Positions 1 to 9,419 of a DNA stretch of 64,000 nt are shown here, in pieces. Each line of letters opens with the position of its first letter. Within the stretch, counting starts at the first letter, position 1. Origin of the DNA: Thermanaeromonas sp. C210 (lineage in GTDB: Bacteria; Bacillota; DSM-521; Neomoorellales; Neomoorellaceae); assembly GCF_013167955.1 (NCBI RefSeq), contig NZ_BLWF01000003.1, forward strand, positions 248,001 to 312,000, given 5' to 3'. The translations under genes and the position numbers were made by a program. The notes under the pieces are model-generated. The model had not been told where the DNA came from. It did not search any database and worked only from the letters and a program-made list of their open reading frames with translations.

Positions 1-1193
1 AGCCATGCTAAAAATTCGTCCAGCTCTGGTTTGCTGCGCTCCTGCCGGATTTGATATCGTTCTTCCGGGGTTTTGTCTTTAAGTTCGCGCTCTATGGCAA
101 AAAGCCTGTTGCAGAACTTAAGCCCCTCCCGGGCGGCTACTGCTTTGTTTCTTTTATCTTGCGGCAGGGCTTTTAAGGCTTCATCAAACTTGCGCCGGGC
201 GTGAGCCCAGCAGCCCACCAGGGTGACCTCTGAAAGTCCATTGTAGCCCTCATAGCCGTCAACATGCAAATAGCCCTTAAAACCTTTTAGAAACCGGCGG
301 GGGTGTTTGCCGGCCCGGGTGGTCTGGTAGTCGTAGAGGATAATCGGGGGACCGTCCCGCCCGGTACGGTAAAGCCAAAGGAATGATTTGGTGGTAGCTT
401 CCCTTCCCGGTTCATGAAGTACCTGCAACGTGGTCTCATCGGCATGGAGAATGTCTCTTTTAAGAAGGTGTTCATGGAGACGGTCGTAAATAAGGGTTAA
501 GTAGGTGTTAGCTCCATGGAGCACCCAGTTGGCCATGGTCTGCCGGGAAAGGTCTATCCCTAAGCTTTTAAACTGCTGCTCCTGGCGGTAAAGGGGTAAT
601 CCTGCCCCGTATTTCTGGGTCATAATGTAGCTAAGAAGCGAGGGAGATACCGGGCTTCCCGGAAGTACAGGAGCAGGCATGGGCGCCGTGATAACAGGAG
701 TGGTTATCTCTTCTTTCTCGCAGCGGCGGCAAGAATAGACGTAGCGCACGTGCTTGACCACTTTCACTTGGGCCGGGATAATTTTGAGCTCCTGCCGCAC
801 TTCGGTGCTCATTTCATGTAAAGGGCCACCGCAGCACGGGCAGACCCGCTCCTCTTCCGGCAGGCGGTGCTCTACTACTTCTACCGGCAGCTCTTCCAGG
901 TTCATCTCCCGGCGGCCGCGCGTTTTACGGCGCTGGTAGGTGATGGTCTCCAAATCCGGTTCAACTGCTTCCGGCCGGGCTTCCGCTTCCGCCTCATTAA
1001 AAAGCAAAAGCTGCTCTTCTAGTGCGCAAGTCCTCTCGCTGGAAGAACCGAATTGCCGCTTCTTGCTTAAACGGAACTGCTCCATAAACCAGTTTAACTT
1101 GGCGGTAAGTTCGGCAACCTGTTGTTCCAATTGAGCACAGTGCTCTCGCAGCTCTTCTATGGTCATGGTAGCTATAGACTTAGCCGTGTCCAT
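1..1193 (-). CDS. tnpC: IS66 transposase TnpC, C-terminus outside window
   Basis: This is the DDE transposase of IS66. The reading frame starts at the ATG complementary to 1191-1193 and runs leftwards off the window; the full-length identical protein (524 aa) is seen at 13656-15230. Visible parts are an N-terminal coiled-coil/leucine-zipper segment (from [14 protein letters not shown]), a zinc-finger-like CPCCGG motif with a later CRRCEKEE pair, and the start of the DDE domain ([10 protein letters not shown]). It lies 80 bp downstream of tnpB. It is partial only because of the window edge. Confidence 0.93.
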   Translation of the reverse strand, partial: MDTAKSIATMTIEELREHCAQLEQQVAELTAKLNWFMEQFRLSKKRQFGSSSERTCALEEQLLLFNEAEAEARPEAVEPDLETITYQRRKTRGRREMNLEELPVEVVEHRLPEEERVCPCCGGPLHEMSTEVRQELKIIPAQVKVVKHVRYVYSCRRCEKEEITTPVITAPMPAPVLPGSPVSPSLLSYIMTQKYGAGLPLYRQEQQFKSLGIDLSRQTMANWVLHGANTYLTLIYDRLHEHLLKRDILHADETTLQVLHEPGREATTKSFLWLYRTGRDGPPIILYDYQTTRAGKHPRRFLKGFKGYLHVDGYEGYNGLSEVTLVGCWAHARRKFDEALKALPQDKRNKAVAAREGLKFCNRLFAIERELKDKTPEERYQIRQERSKPELDEFLAW

Positions 1194-1273
1194 GCTTTAA
1201 TAATTCGACGAATCAGCCCCAATTCCTCTAGAATCAACCATAAGGTAAAAATATTTCTTCCTGAGGCTTTATA

Positions 1274-1630
1274 TTACAAGATGGTGCGCGCTTTTACCTC
1301 AGGATGGGCTTTAGGCTGGTTTAAGGGAAGACCATCAAGCAGCCAGCGCAGCTCCCGGCGGCTTATGGTGATGGTAGAAGAAGTATTTCCCACCGGCCAT
1401 ATGAATTTGCCCTTCTCCAGCCGGCGGTAATAAAGCCAAAACCCGTTGTGCTCCCAATGGAGAATCTTCAGTTTGTCCCTCTTACGGTTGCAAAAGACAA
1501 AGAGGCAGGAAGAGAAGGGGTCCAGCTCGAAGCCTTCCTTGACCAGCACCGCCAGGCCGTCAATAGATTTACGCAAGTCTGTGGCGCCGCAGGCGAGGTA
1601 AACCCGGTCGATACCAACTTCGTTTAGCAT
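1274..1630 (-). CDS. tnpB: IS66 accessory protein TnpB
   Basis: 118 aa, the usual size of the IS66 Orf2 (TnpB) family. It has the family signature near the N-terminus (RVYLACGATDLRKSIDGL) and the CNRKRDKLKILHWE motif around residues 47-60. TnpB is needed for IS66 transposition but its biochemical role is not settled. The start overlaps the end of tnpA by 7 bp, which implies translational coupling. It is identical in sequence to the copy at 13219-13575. Confidence 0.93.
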   Translation of the reverse strand: MLNEVGIDRVYLACGATDLRKSIDGLAVLVKEGFELDPFSSCLFVFCNRKRDKLKILHWEHNGFWLYYRRLEKGKFIWPVGNTSSTITISRRELRWLLDGLPLNQPKAHPEVKARTIL

Positions 1631-1950
1631 AACGCTATCAGCACCCGGACTACCTGGGTGAGCAAGGCCGGGTCAAACCCGGGTCTTACCTCGATGCTGG
1701 TCTTGCCTATCCTGACCAGCAAGGAGTTGCCCCCATCCCCAGAAGATGACTCGCTTATTTCTACCGGCAGCCAACGGGTTGGCTTCTCGAGGGAAACTCC
1801 GTTTTGGTCTTTATACTTCCGCAGCCAGTACCATAACTGCCTGGGGCTAATGCCCTCATGGGAGGCGCACCATTCTTTAACGCTTTGCCCGCTCGCTTGG
1901 TATTCGGCTATCCGGGTTTCCCATAACTTTTGCCGTTCGGCTCTGGTCAT
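1624..1950 (-). CDS. tnpA: IS66 accessory protein TnpA
   Basis: 108 aa with an N-terminal helix-turn-helix of the IS66 Orf1 type (SGQSVKEWCASHEGISPRQL followed by WYWLRKYK). The SD sequence GAGGAGG lies just upstream of the ATG. The first 30 or so residues differ from the copy at 12899-13225 (ERQKLWETRIAEYQAS here, ELQQLWEARIAEYRES there) while the remainder is identical, which points to recombination or gene conversion between IS66 variants. Confidence 0.9.
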   Translation of the reverse strand: MTRAERQKLWETRIAEYQASGQSVKEWCASHEGISPRQLWYWLRKYKDQNGVSLEKPTRWLPVEISESSSGDGGNSLLVRIGKTSIEVRPGFDPALLTQVVRVLIALC

Positions 1951-2109
1951 AATAAAAAATCCTCCTCAAGCGTATTTTCTGAGAAGGATTATCCCCTGTA
2001 CTTGGGGTTGGTGCCAAGGTGGGTTGTATTTGACGCTTACAAATTTCCGACGTTCCACTTGAACAACCTCCTGACCTTATAGTCTCATGAATTTGGAAGA
2101 TTGTCCAAT

Positions 2110-2652
2110 CTAATTTCGGGGCTTAAGAGGGATCTTTTTTACGGTACGGGTGATAACCCGTACTCCATCGGCTAAAAGGCCGGCGTCTGTAGGATGATGA
2201 ATATTAGCTTCCACTACCGTGGTATCTACCTGGAGCTTCTTTCCCCGGATAATCTTTTTCTCCCGGGCTTCCTGAACCAGGGCTTTATTGAGTTCTTCTA
2301 CAACCCCGGGGCCACAACGTTTGGTGAGTTTAATCAAAGTAGTAGCATGGGGTACCTTGTGGGTTAAGGGAATACGGCAGAAACGCCGCCACTTAATACT
2401 GTCATTTACCTCCTGGACTAAAACTTCATAACCCAGGCCGTAGCGGTGCTTCAAGTACATCAGGCGCAGGTAGGTTTCTATAGGGATAGTTGGCCTGCCC
2501 AGGCGCGCCTCAAACCGGCTGATGAATGGAGCCATAAACCTATCGTCATCCAGGAGTTCATCCACCCTGGCCAGTTCTGGATTGAGTTGGACCAGGTCAG
2601 ATGGCAACAGGGCATCCCACAGGGTGAGCTGCGGATCTTTTAGCCTTAACAT
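2110..2652 (-). pseudogene. Truncated DDE transposase (ISNCY/IS5-like), N-terminal part
   Basis: 180 codons survive of a family that is normally well over 400 residues. The N-terminal part (FISRFEARLGRPTIP, then YLRLMYLKHRYGLGYE) and the first catalytic region (QVDTTVVEANIHHPTDAGLL) are typical of DDE transposases often labelled ISNCY. The frame ends abruptly after VKKIPLKPRN, before the other two acidic residues of the DDE triad. An IS66 end lies only 70 bp further, so the downstream half was probably lost during IS66 insertion or a later rearrangement. Not functional. Confidence 0.75.
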
Positions 2653-3033
2653 GGGGTCACCCGGCAGGAAAAGGAGGCGATGTGGCGAATGTTATTCATA
2701 GGAGTTCCTCCTTCTGGGTTTTCTTGTTTTCTCGTACTTACAAGATTCGATCCAGAGGATGGTAACTCCTTCTGTTTTGCTAAAAACTATTCGGTTTTCT
2801 GTGACGCTAAGAATTTTATCCCTGGATTTTTTCAGGGGGAACTAATTAGGATTCGATGTTGGTTGGCAAATACCTGCCAATTAGAATGGGTTTTTCACAA
2901 CGCTTTTAGGGTAGGAAGTTTCAACCTTACACTTTTTATGTATTTCTCCGCAATAAAGCCCAGGCGCGGTGGCGATTTATGCACACTTAATAGCCCTGGG
3001 AGTTAAGATTAGCTTAGACGTGCAAGTTCTGTT
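2653..3033. other. Gene-free stretch upstream of the truncated transposase
   Basis: Between the transposase remnant and the end of the regulator gene. The part next to the remnant has a GGAGG-type SD on the minus strand and is probably the old left end of that insertion sequence. No supported gene, tRNA or clear terminator was seen; frames here are short and lack ribosome binding sites. Confidence 0.4.
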
Positions 3034-4236
3034 TCACCTGTTAATACCGAGGATGCGTTCTGCCGTTAATCTTTGCCCAGTAAGGTCCAAATTTGTAGCC
3101 AACTTAAGTCCTTCTTGGGCTAAACTTTTGGCCGAATCTAATTCTCCTCCCCATAAATATACCTCAGCAAGATCAAGGACAAGATGTACACGGTAGGAAA
3201 GAATACTTATTAAAGATTTACGTTTGCTCGTCCATCCACCGGCATCATCGAACTCGTGTTGTTGTTTTTGGCAAAGGTCTAGTCCCTGTCGCAAGAGTGA
3301 AAATGCTTCATCAAAGGCAACCTTGGTGAAAGGCTTTTGTATCTTTAGCTTGGCCCAGTTACCTAGGGTAATCACTTGCGGTCGAGCAGCATCAAGTTTA
3401 GTAAAGACATCGATAGCTTCACCCAGCAGGCGTTCTGCTTCTCTTGAGGGCCCTAACGCTAATGCTTTATAACGTTTAATAAGGGCCTCAAGCAACTCCT
3501 TTTTCTCGTAAATGTATACAGGTTGCTTCTCCACAAAACCATAAGATTTCACCACTTTTTTTGCTAAGGGCTCTGAAATTGCTAACACCTTTTGAATTTG
3601 GCCGCGGTTGAAATAGGCAATAAGCTCATGGTATTGTCTTATAAAATTAAACCATGGAAAAGCGCCTTCATTCGCGTATTGTTCTACTTTCCTTGTCAGT
3701 CTTAGAACAGAATCCCAGTCGCCAAAAAGCGTTTGTAAATAAGAGAGTCCTGTAGCTGCATGAAGATATATAGGTTGAAAATCCTGAGGTATTTTTTTAT
3801 TGGGCTCAAACCAAATTTCTAGTACATCAAGGACATTTTGTAAATATCTAGCCGCTTGCTTAAGTAGGCGATCCTCATGGATGTGACGATCGGCATCGTC
3901 ACAAAGAGATTTTAAAAATTCTGGATCAGGGGGTAGTAAGCCGACCAATCTGGGGATGGTAGGCTGAGAGGCTAGTAAAAAGAGACTGTTTTTTTCTTCC
4001 TCTGAGAGGTGTAATACAAGGGATAGCCGCTCCAGCATTACGGGGCTGGGGAGGAACCGGCGTTCAGCGTCCCTTGTAATCCAGCGAGTAACAGTAGACG
4101 GGTTTACACCAAGGCGTCGCGCTAGCCTATAAGGGTTTAGGCCACGTTCATTTATTTTCTTTTCTAAGAATAGGCCAACTCTTTCACTGATAATTTTCCG
4201 CACCCTGTCATCTTCGAAGAATTTTTTGCGTCCCAT
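3034..4236 (-). CDS. Xre-type HTH regulator with TPR-like C-terminal domain
   Basis: 400 aa. Residues about 25-60 form an Xre/Cro helix-turn-helix (NPYRLARRLGVNPSTVTRWI), followed by about 300 residues of helix-rich sequence with repeated hydrophobic spacing, as in tetratricopeptide solenoids. Near the end, LDLAEVYLWGGELDSAKSLA looks like a TPR helix pair. This layout is that of large Xre/TPR transcription factors, some of which (RRNPP family) bind peptide signals; binding of a peptide here is only a possibility. It is transcribed away from the amidohydrolase-MFS-GcvT-carbamoylase genes and is the only regulator in the island, so it is the likely controller of that cluster. Base composition is AT-rich like the cluster. 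No peptide pheromone gene was recognised next to it. Confidence 0.72.
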   Translation of the reverse strand: MGRKKFFEDDRVRKIISERVGLFLEKKINERGLNPYRLARRLGVNPSTVTRWITRDAERRFLPSPVMLERLSLVLHLSEEEKNSLFLLASQPTIPRLVGLLPPDPEFLKSLCDDADRHIHEDRLLKQAARYLQNVLDVLEIWFEPNKKIPQDFQPIYLHAATGLSYLQTLFGDWDSVLRLTRKVEQYANEGAFPWFNFIRQYHELIAYFNRGQIQKVLAISEPLAKKVVKSYGFVEKQPVYIYEKKELLEALIKRYKALALGPSREAERLLGEAIDVFTKLDAARPQVITLGNWAKLKIQKPFTKVAFDEAFSLLRQGLDLCQKQQHEFDDAGGWTSKRKSLISILSYRVHLVLDLAEVYLWGGELDSAKSLAQEGLKLATNLDLTGQRLTAERILGINR

Positions 4237-4781
4237 GCAACCCCCCCTAGTTTATAATGAAAACCAAAAGTGGACGCGAAAGGTAGATAAAGGGAAATAC
4301 TGAAGAAATAGATTACTCCAGATGGAATGGTCTTACGGCAACGAGAGATTTAGAATTACGCTTTCCTAGTGCTAAACGGAACTGTAGTGTTTAAAACATC
4401 TTACTTTAACATCAAGCGTCGGTCAAGATAAAAAACATCCTGAGACATCCCAAGTTTTCATGGAACTGGCAAAGCAGAAGGGATTTGGGTTGTTAGCAAT
4501 TTCCAGGCAAGAGATATTTTCTAGAAGGGATAAAATCCTACTTTCCAGAGTTTGGGACACGACCTTTTTTGTGGAACTGGCAACAAGCGTCACTGACGTC
4601 CCTGCTGTTCGCGATAATTGCCTGCCAGCATTAGAAAGCATTCTATCTAACAAAGCCGTACCTCAAGGGGGATACGCAAGGTTTGGGCATTACGAAGGAG
4701 AGTCAACGCTTGTGTAAAATTAAGCTTTCCTATAAAAGGGAATAGTTAAAGTAAAGTCCATTAAATGAGGGGGTTTTAACT
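4237..4781. other. 545-bp intergenic region between regulator and amidohydrolase
   Basis: Probable regulatory region for the divergent regulator and the catabolic cluster. It holds an 85-codon plus-strand frame (4460-4717) with no visible Shine-Dalgarno and no recognised family; it stays open upstream to about 4388, so it may be a decayed gene end rather than a gene. Just before the amidohydrolase start is an SD-like GAGGGGG at 4767-4773. Confidence 0.4.
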
Positions 4782-5540
4782 TTGGGAATATCCATTTGGG
4801 AAATGAAACAAAAGGTCTGTAAAGCGGTAGACGAAAGGGCCAATGATCTTATATCTATGGGCAACTATTTATTTCATAATCCGGAGTTGGGCTTTAAGGA
4901 ATTTAATACTGCTGCCTTTATATCTCAACAAATAGAACAAATGGGTCTCCCGTATAAGAAAGGGCTAGCTATAACAGGAGTTAAGGCTTATATTGATACG
5001 GGCAAACCCGGCCCAACGGTGGCAGTATTGGGAGAATTGGATGCAGTTATTTGTCCGGAACACCCTGCCGCAAACAAAGAAACTGGCGCGGCACATTGTT
5101 GTGGACATCATGCTCAACTTGTAAACATGTTGGGTGTTGGTATGGGACTTTTAGATTCAGGGATTCTTCAGGAACTTTGTGGCCGGGTTATACTTTTTGC
5201 AACGCCAGCAGAGGAACCGTTCGAGGCAGAATACAGAGCCAAGCTAAAAGAGGAAGGAAAATTAAAATTTACATGTGGTGGTAAGCAGGAGTTAATTAGA
5301 ATAGGGGAATTTGATGATATCGATTTAGCACTATTTGTCCATACTGGAACTCAAAACGTAATGAGAATAACTAGTAATGCATTTATTTCAAAGAGAGTAA
5401 TATTCTCTGGAAAGGAAGCTCACGCTGGAAATGCTCCACATCTCGGAATTAATGCCCTAAATGCCGCCACAATAGCATGGACAGCAATAAATTCATTAAG
5501 GGAAACATTTATAGAAGAAGATTATGTAAGAGTACATGGA

Positions 5541-5548
5541 ATCATGCC
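5541..5548 (+). repeat. 8-bp target-site duplication, left copy (ATCATGCC)
   Basis: ATCATGCC occurs immediately before the IS256-type element and again immediately after it (6992-6999). An 8-9 bp duplication is typical of IS256-family transposition. It falls on the codons Ile-Met-Pro of the interrupted amidohydrolase. Confidence 0.88.
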
Positions 5549-6991
5549 AGCGTTGTCCCAAAAATCGTGGAAAATGAAGGTGGCGGTCCCTCAATCCTCT
5601 GTGATATAACAGAGGTGGACAATCCATACAAAAGGAGGTAACCGCCACCAATGCCAGTATATCACAAGTCAAAAGAAAACCCAATATCCTCCGGAGGCTT
5701 TCCTAACTTACCTGACCATGTACAAGTATCCTTAAGGGAGATCATAGGTAAAGCCAAGGAAGGGCTCTTAGCCCTTTCCGTTGCCGTAGGCTTGGATGTG
5801 GTTCAATCCATGATGGAGGCCGAAGTAACTGAGATAGCGGGACCCAAAGGAAAGCACAATCCGGAGCGCACAGCTAGACGTCATGGGAGCGAGAAAGGTA
5901 GCGTGGTGTTAGGGGGGCGAAAGGTGGCGATCCGGCGTCCCCGGGTGCGCGCCATAAACGGCAGAGAAGTAAAACTTAAAACCTATGAAGCCTTCCAGGA
6001 TGAAAGGTTCATAACTGAGACAGTTCTAGAGCATATACTTTACGGGTTATCCATAAGGCACTATAAGCATAGCCTTGAACCCATAGGAGAAGAATTACCT
6101 GTTCATGGGACTTCCAAGAGCACCATAAGCCGGCGATTTATCTACGCTACCCGTAAGGCCTTAGAGGAGCTGCTAAGCAGGCCTTTGGGAGACAAACGTT
6201 TCTTGGTTCTGGTAATTGATGGGGTTGTGTTTGCCGGGCATACAGTGGTAGCTGCTTTAGGCATCACTGACAAAGGCGAAAAAGAGGTCTTGGGCTTATG
6301 GGAAGGGGCTACAGAGAATGCTGCAGTCTGTAGGTCTCTTCTTACCAACCTTGTAGAACGCGGCCTAAAGGTGGAAGAGGGTATACTGGTGGTCATAGAC
6401 GGCTCCAAAGCTTTAAGGGCGGCGGTTAAAGAAGTTTTTGGTAATCGGGCCGTAGTACAGAGGTGCCAGGTGCATAAGAAGCGGAACGTCTTAGAACACC
6501 TGCCCAAAGGAGCCCAAGAATGGGTGGGTAAGAAGCTAGAGCAAGCCTGGTCAGAAAAGGATTATCATAAGGCTTTAACGGAACTAAATAGGCTAGCTGA
6601 TGCCCTTGAAGATAAGTACCCTGGGGCAGCGAGGAGCCTGCGGGAGGGATTAGAGGAGACGCTGACCGTTACCCGTCTAGGTCTACCCGAAACCCTGTGG
6701 AAAACTTTACGGTCAACGAATGTAATAGAGACGGCCTTTGACAAGGTCAGGGTTGTTACCCGGAACGTAAAGAGGTGGCGAAATGGGATGCAGGTTTTGC
6801 GCTGGGCTGCAGCTGGACTGCTTCAGGCCGAGAAGGGGTTTAACCGCATCAAAGGATACCGAGAGTTACCCTTATTGGCCACGGCTTTGCTGGAAGTCAT
6901 TACTACTCCAGAGACTTCCAGGAGGGTGAAAACGGCTTAAAAAACGCGAAAGAGGGCGCCACCAAAATTCCACGACGTTTAGGACATGCTC
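5549..6991 (+). mobile_element. IS256-family insertion sequence, complete copy
   Basis: 1443 bp with one transposase gene and imperfect terminal inverted repeats: the left end begins AGCGTTGTCCC and continues with TCGTGGAA and GGTGGCG, while the reverse complement of the right end contains GCATGTCCTAA, then GTCGTGGAA and GGTGGCG. It is flanked by the direct repeat ATCATGCC and splits an amidohydrolase gene. The right 1237 bp recur almost identically at 15326-16562. Confidence 0.92.
5651..6940 (+). CDS. IS256 (mutator)-family transposase
   Basis: 429 aa, about normal for the family. Cut-and-paste/copy transposase with a DDE core: the first Asp lies in VLVIDGVVFAGH, the second in VVIDGSKAL, followed by the conserved RCQVHKKRNV signature and, near the C-terminus, LRSTNVIETAFDKVR with the conserved Glu. 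The ATG is preceded by AAAGGAGGT at a good distance. The gene is intact, so the element is probably active. Confidence 0.95.
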   Translation: MPVYHKSKENPISSGGFPNLPDHVQVSLREIIGKAKEGLLALSVAVGLDVVQSMMEAEVTEIAGPKGKHNPERTARRHGSEKGSVVLGGRKVAIRRPRVRAINGREVKLKTYEAFQDERFITETVLEHILYGLSIRHYKHSLEPIGEELPVHGTSKSTISRRFIYATRKALEELLSRPLGDKRFLVLVIDGVVFAGHTVVAALGITDKGEKEVLGLWEGATENAAVCRSLLTNLVERGLKVEEGILVVIDGSKALRAAVKEVFGNRAVVQRCQVHKKRNVLEHLPKGAQEWVGKKLEQAWSEKDYHKALTELNRLADALEDKYPGAARSLREGLEETLTVTRLGLPETLWKTLRSTNVIETAFDKVRVVTRNVKRWRNGMQVLRWAAAGLLQAEKGFNRIKGYRELPLLATALLEVITTPETSRRVKTA

Positions 6992-6999
6992 ATCATGCC
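6992..6999 (+). repeat. 8-bp target-site duplication, right copy (ATCATGCC)
   Basis: Second copy of the duplicated target next to the right end of the IS256-type element. It re-enters the amidohydrolase frame exactly. Confidence 0.88.
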
Positions 7000-7764
7000 G
7001 CAAGGTGGGAGAATTGCTATTTCTGTTCCAGCTGAAGTAAGTATGGAGATTATAGTTAGAGCTAAAACAATAGAAACAACAATCGCTATTAATGAAAAGG
7101 TAAATCGGGCTTTAAAAGCAGGCGCGATGGCAGTGGGAGCTAAGGTAGAAATTATAGATACTCCTGGCTTTTTGCCCCTGAGTCCAAACGAAAAAATGGC
7201 CAAGTTATTTGAAAACAACTTTAAATCTTTATTACCGAATGAGAGCTTTGTTGAACACATTCATTTTAAAGGTGCATTTGATATGGGGGATGTAGGACAC
7301 ATTATTCCCCAAGTTCACCCAATGATGGGTGGAATTGAAGGCAATCTACATCAACGAGACTTTACTATCGTTGATGAACAAATGGTATATATTAACCCTG
7401 CAAAATTAATTGCTATGACAATAATTGATTTATTATCTAATAATGCAAACGAAGCAAAAGAGATAATCAAAACATTCCAACCCAAGCTTTCAAAAGATGA
7501 TTATGTTCACTTATTAAATAGCTTATCAAAGATAGCCGTTTTCAATTATTTTGATTAAAACTTAAAGAGGAACGGTTATATTACTTGTTTCGAGTTGGGG
7601 TGGTAGGTGCCCCGGTCAGTTTGCTAAGGGGGTGATTCCTAACCATAAAAAATTTTAATTAGTCAATCGAGAGGTTTTAAAGGAGGTGATCCTGAAATAA
7701 AAAATCCTCATAGGTTATTAGAAACGAGATTTTTACCAAAAAAGGAAGATAAAGGAGGGTTATA

Positions 7765-7881
7765 ATGTTTACCCCAGAAAACATTTGGACTTTGGGAGAA
7801 AAAATCCTTTTTCCGATACAGATAGTTATTAGCATTATCATCCTAATATCAATCTTTAGGGAATACAAAGTTAAAAATTAA
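7765..7881 (+). CDS. 38-residue single-span membrane peptide upstream of MFS transporter
   Basis: A short frame with a near-perfect SD (AAAGGAGGG, 7 nt before the ATG). It encodes about 12 soluble residues (MFTPENIWTLGEK), one strongly hydrophobic span (ILFPIQIVIS then IIILISIF) and a basic tail (REYKVKN). Its stop codon is followed at once by a potential ATG and, 21 bp later, by the likely MFS start, so the two are co-transcribed and probably translationally coupled. The likely role is a small accessory or stabilising subunit of the transporter. That is inferred from position and topology; I do not recognise a family. Confidence 0.6.
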   Translation: MFTPENIWTLGEKILFPIQIVISIIILISIFREYKVKN

Positions 7882-7902
7882 ATGCTCGAGGTGGGAATAA
7901 AA

Positions 7903-9267
7903 ATGGAAAAACCCAAAACTAAATGGCGAATTCGTTATACAGCCTTAATCTGTATGTGGATAGCTTACTGTATGTTACAACTGGACCGTCAAAAAACTAC
8001 GGTTTTAATGCCAGTTATTCGTGAAGATATCGGGTTGGATCATGCCCAAATAGGTATTTTGATCGGTACGTTTACCTTAATTTTTGCCACAATGCAATTT
8101 ATATCAGGTTATATAGTGAATAGAGTAGGTCTTAAAAGGGTTATGGCGGTAGCGCTTGCCGGGTTCTCGGTTTCCACCTGGTGGACCGGTTTTGTGACAA
8201 GCTTTGAATCCTTTTTGTTCAGGTATGCAATCTTTGGTTGGTTCGAAGGGTTAAATCCCCCGGCTGCAGTTCAATTAGTTTCCCGATGGTTTCCCAAGAG
8301 AGAAAGAGGTAAAGCGTCGGCTGTTTGGGCAACAACCTGGGTAATAACACCAATTTGGGCGCCGATAGTGGCTGTAGCACTCATGAATGCTACTAGCTGG
8401 AGGTGGGTGTTTGGCTTCTGCGCTTTAGCAGGATTACCCGCTCTACTATTAATTAAGTATTTTATCTTTGACCGGCCTGAACAGTATCGTTTTAAGGGGA
8501 AAACTATGCCCGAATATGAATTGGAGGAAATCTATGAAGATGAAATAGCAGAAGAACAAAAAAAGAACCCTGCAAAGGTTATCACATATAAGGATGTTAT
8601 TAATAAAAAAGACGGAACGGCTTTGAGGGTTGCCGATGTTTATAAAAATGTATCTATTTGGTTATTAAGCCTGGCAGCCTTTTTCCACAACACCTTATTT
8701 TGGGGAATGAACATTTGGCTTCCCCTCTATTTAACGGAAGTACACAAGTATAATATGCAGACTATGGCTATATTAGTTGGATTGTACAATTTATCTGGAG
8801 CCATTGGCCAATTCCTATGTGGCGCAGTTTCAGACCGAATTGGCGTGCGTAGGCCATTTATGATTGCTTCTAATTTATTGAGCCTACTGTTTATGATTTT
8901 ATTTGTTACTTTAATTAAACCAGGTACACCCTTTATTGTAACGGCTTTATTGCTGCTAGTTACGGGCTTTTTCCTCAATATGCATTGGGCCGTACAGGCA
9001 GCCCTGAGTAGCGAACTTTCTTCCCCAGATCTTGGTAGTGTAGCTATTGGAGTGGTCAATGGAATGGCCCAATATGGCTCAGCTGCGGCAGGCTATGTTA
9101 CTGGTTTTTTGGTTTACAAAACACCTCAAGGGACAACAGTCTATGATAATGCCTTCATCTACTGGGGTCTTTCGGCATTATTAGCTGCACTATTTGTTTA
9201 CTTAATTAAAGAAAAATCTCGTAAGGTACCAGAAGCTGCGCCTCAACCAGTTAAGACAAATATTTAG
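7903..9267 (+). CDS. MFS transporter, about 12 membrane spans
   Basis: 454 aa from the ATG at 7903, preferred because CTCGAGGTGGG precedes it; an in-frame ATG at 7882 abuts the previous stop but has no SD. The sequence shows two halves of hydrophobic spans joined by a charged central loop (residues about 200-245, rich in E and K). The loop between spans 2 and 3 has the MFS motif A form (NRVGLKRVMAVALAG), repeated in the second half as SDRIGVRRPFM. The N-terminal span with the conserved Asp-Arg pair (MLQLDRQKTTVLMPV) resembles anion:cation symporter-type MFS proteins that carry organic acids. Its place between two amidohydrolases and a GcvT-type protein suggests uptake of an N-substituted amino acid or amide. 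The substrate is not determinable here. Confidence 0.85.
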   Translation: MEKPKTKWRIRYTALICMWIAYCMLQLDRQKTTVLMPVIREDIGLDHAQIGILIGTFTLIFATMQFISGYIVNRVGLKRVMAVALAGFSVSTWWTGFVTSFESFLFRYAIFGWFEGLNPPAAVQLVSRWFPKRERGKASAVWATTWVITPIWAPIVAVALMNATSWRWVFGFCALAGLPALLLIKYFIFDRPEQYRFKGKTMPEYELEEIYEDEIAEEQKKNPAKVITYKDVINKKDGTALRVADVYKNVSIWLLSLAAFFHNTLFWGMNIWLPLYLTEVHKYNMQTMAILVGLYNLSGAIGQFLCGAVSDRIGVRRPFMIASNLLSLLFMILFVTLIKPGTPFIVTALLLLVTGFFLNMHWAVQAALSSELSSPDLGSVAIGVVNGMAQYGSAAAGYVTGFLVYKTPQGTTVYDNAFIYWGLSALLAALFVYLIKEKSRKVPEAAPQPVKTNI

Positions 9268-9419
9268 ATTATGATTTAATTTCCTAATGAGAGAATTGTA
9301 AACCTAGAGGGTTCCCTCTGATTAAGTTTTTATGAAATCTGCAACTCGAAATCGGAGGGAAACTTAAGTTAAATAAACCAATTTTAAGAATATATTTGGA
9401 GAGGAGCCTTGTCTTTATT

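Larger units (their letters stand above)
1..2040 (-). mobile_element. IS66-family element, copy 1 (cut by window start)
   Basis: Carries the three IS66 genes in order tnpA-tnpB-tnpC on the minus strand and is almost base-identical, in reverse orientation, to 12810-15325 (positions in the two copies add up to 14849 through the coding part). The tnpA-side end at 2040 reads, on the minus strand, GTAAGCGTCAAATACAACCC, which matches the terminal inverted repeat at the far end of copy 2. The other end lies outside the window. The first 60 or so bases of tnpA and its upstream region differ from copy 2 while the rest is identical, so the copies are mosaic. Confidence 0.93.
4782..7558 (+). pseudogene. 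M20-family amidohydrolase, interrupted by IS256-type element
   Basis: Removing the insertion (5549-6991) and one copy of the 8-bp duplication joins codon 253 to the downstream part in frame, giving a 441-aa protein whose junction reads RVHGIMPQGGRIAISVP. That is the normal length and order for M20D metal-dependent amidohydrolases of the AbgB/aminoacylase type. Metal-site features are visible: GELDAV, then GAAHCCGHHAQ, a TPAEEP pair of acids and a late histidine. Such enzymes cleave amide bonds of N-acyl or aminobenzoyl amino acids; the substrate here is unknown. A TTG start follows GAGGGGG. The insertion lies within the dimerisation/lid region, so both fragments should be inactive. All flanking codons are intact, which suggests a recent event. 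Confidence 0.88.

Noticed and set aside
4460-4717. 85-codon plus-strand frame upstream of the amidohydrolase
   Set aside because: No ribosome binding site, no recognisable family, and the frame stays open upstream of its ATG to 4388; could be a gene scrap but cannot be supported as a gene.
9268-9419. Glycine riboswitch before the GcvT-GcvH gene
   Set aside because: There is an imperfect hairpin (GTTCCCTCTGA with TCGGAGGGAAAC) but no glycine aptamer core is visible; it may be a weak terminator for the MFS gene.
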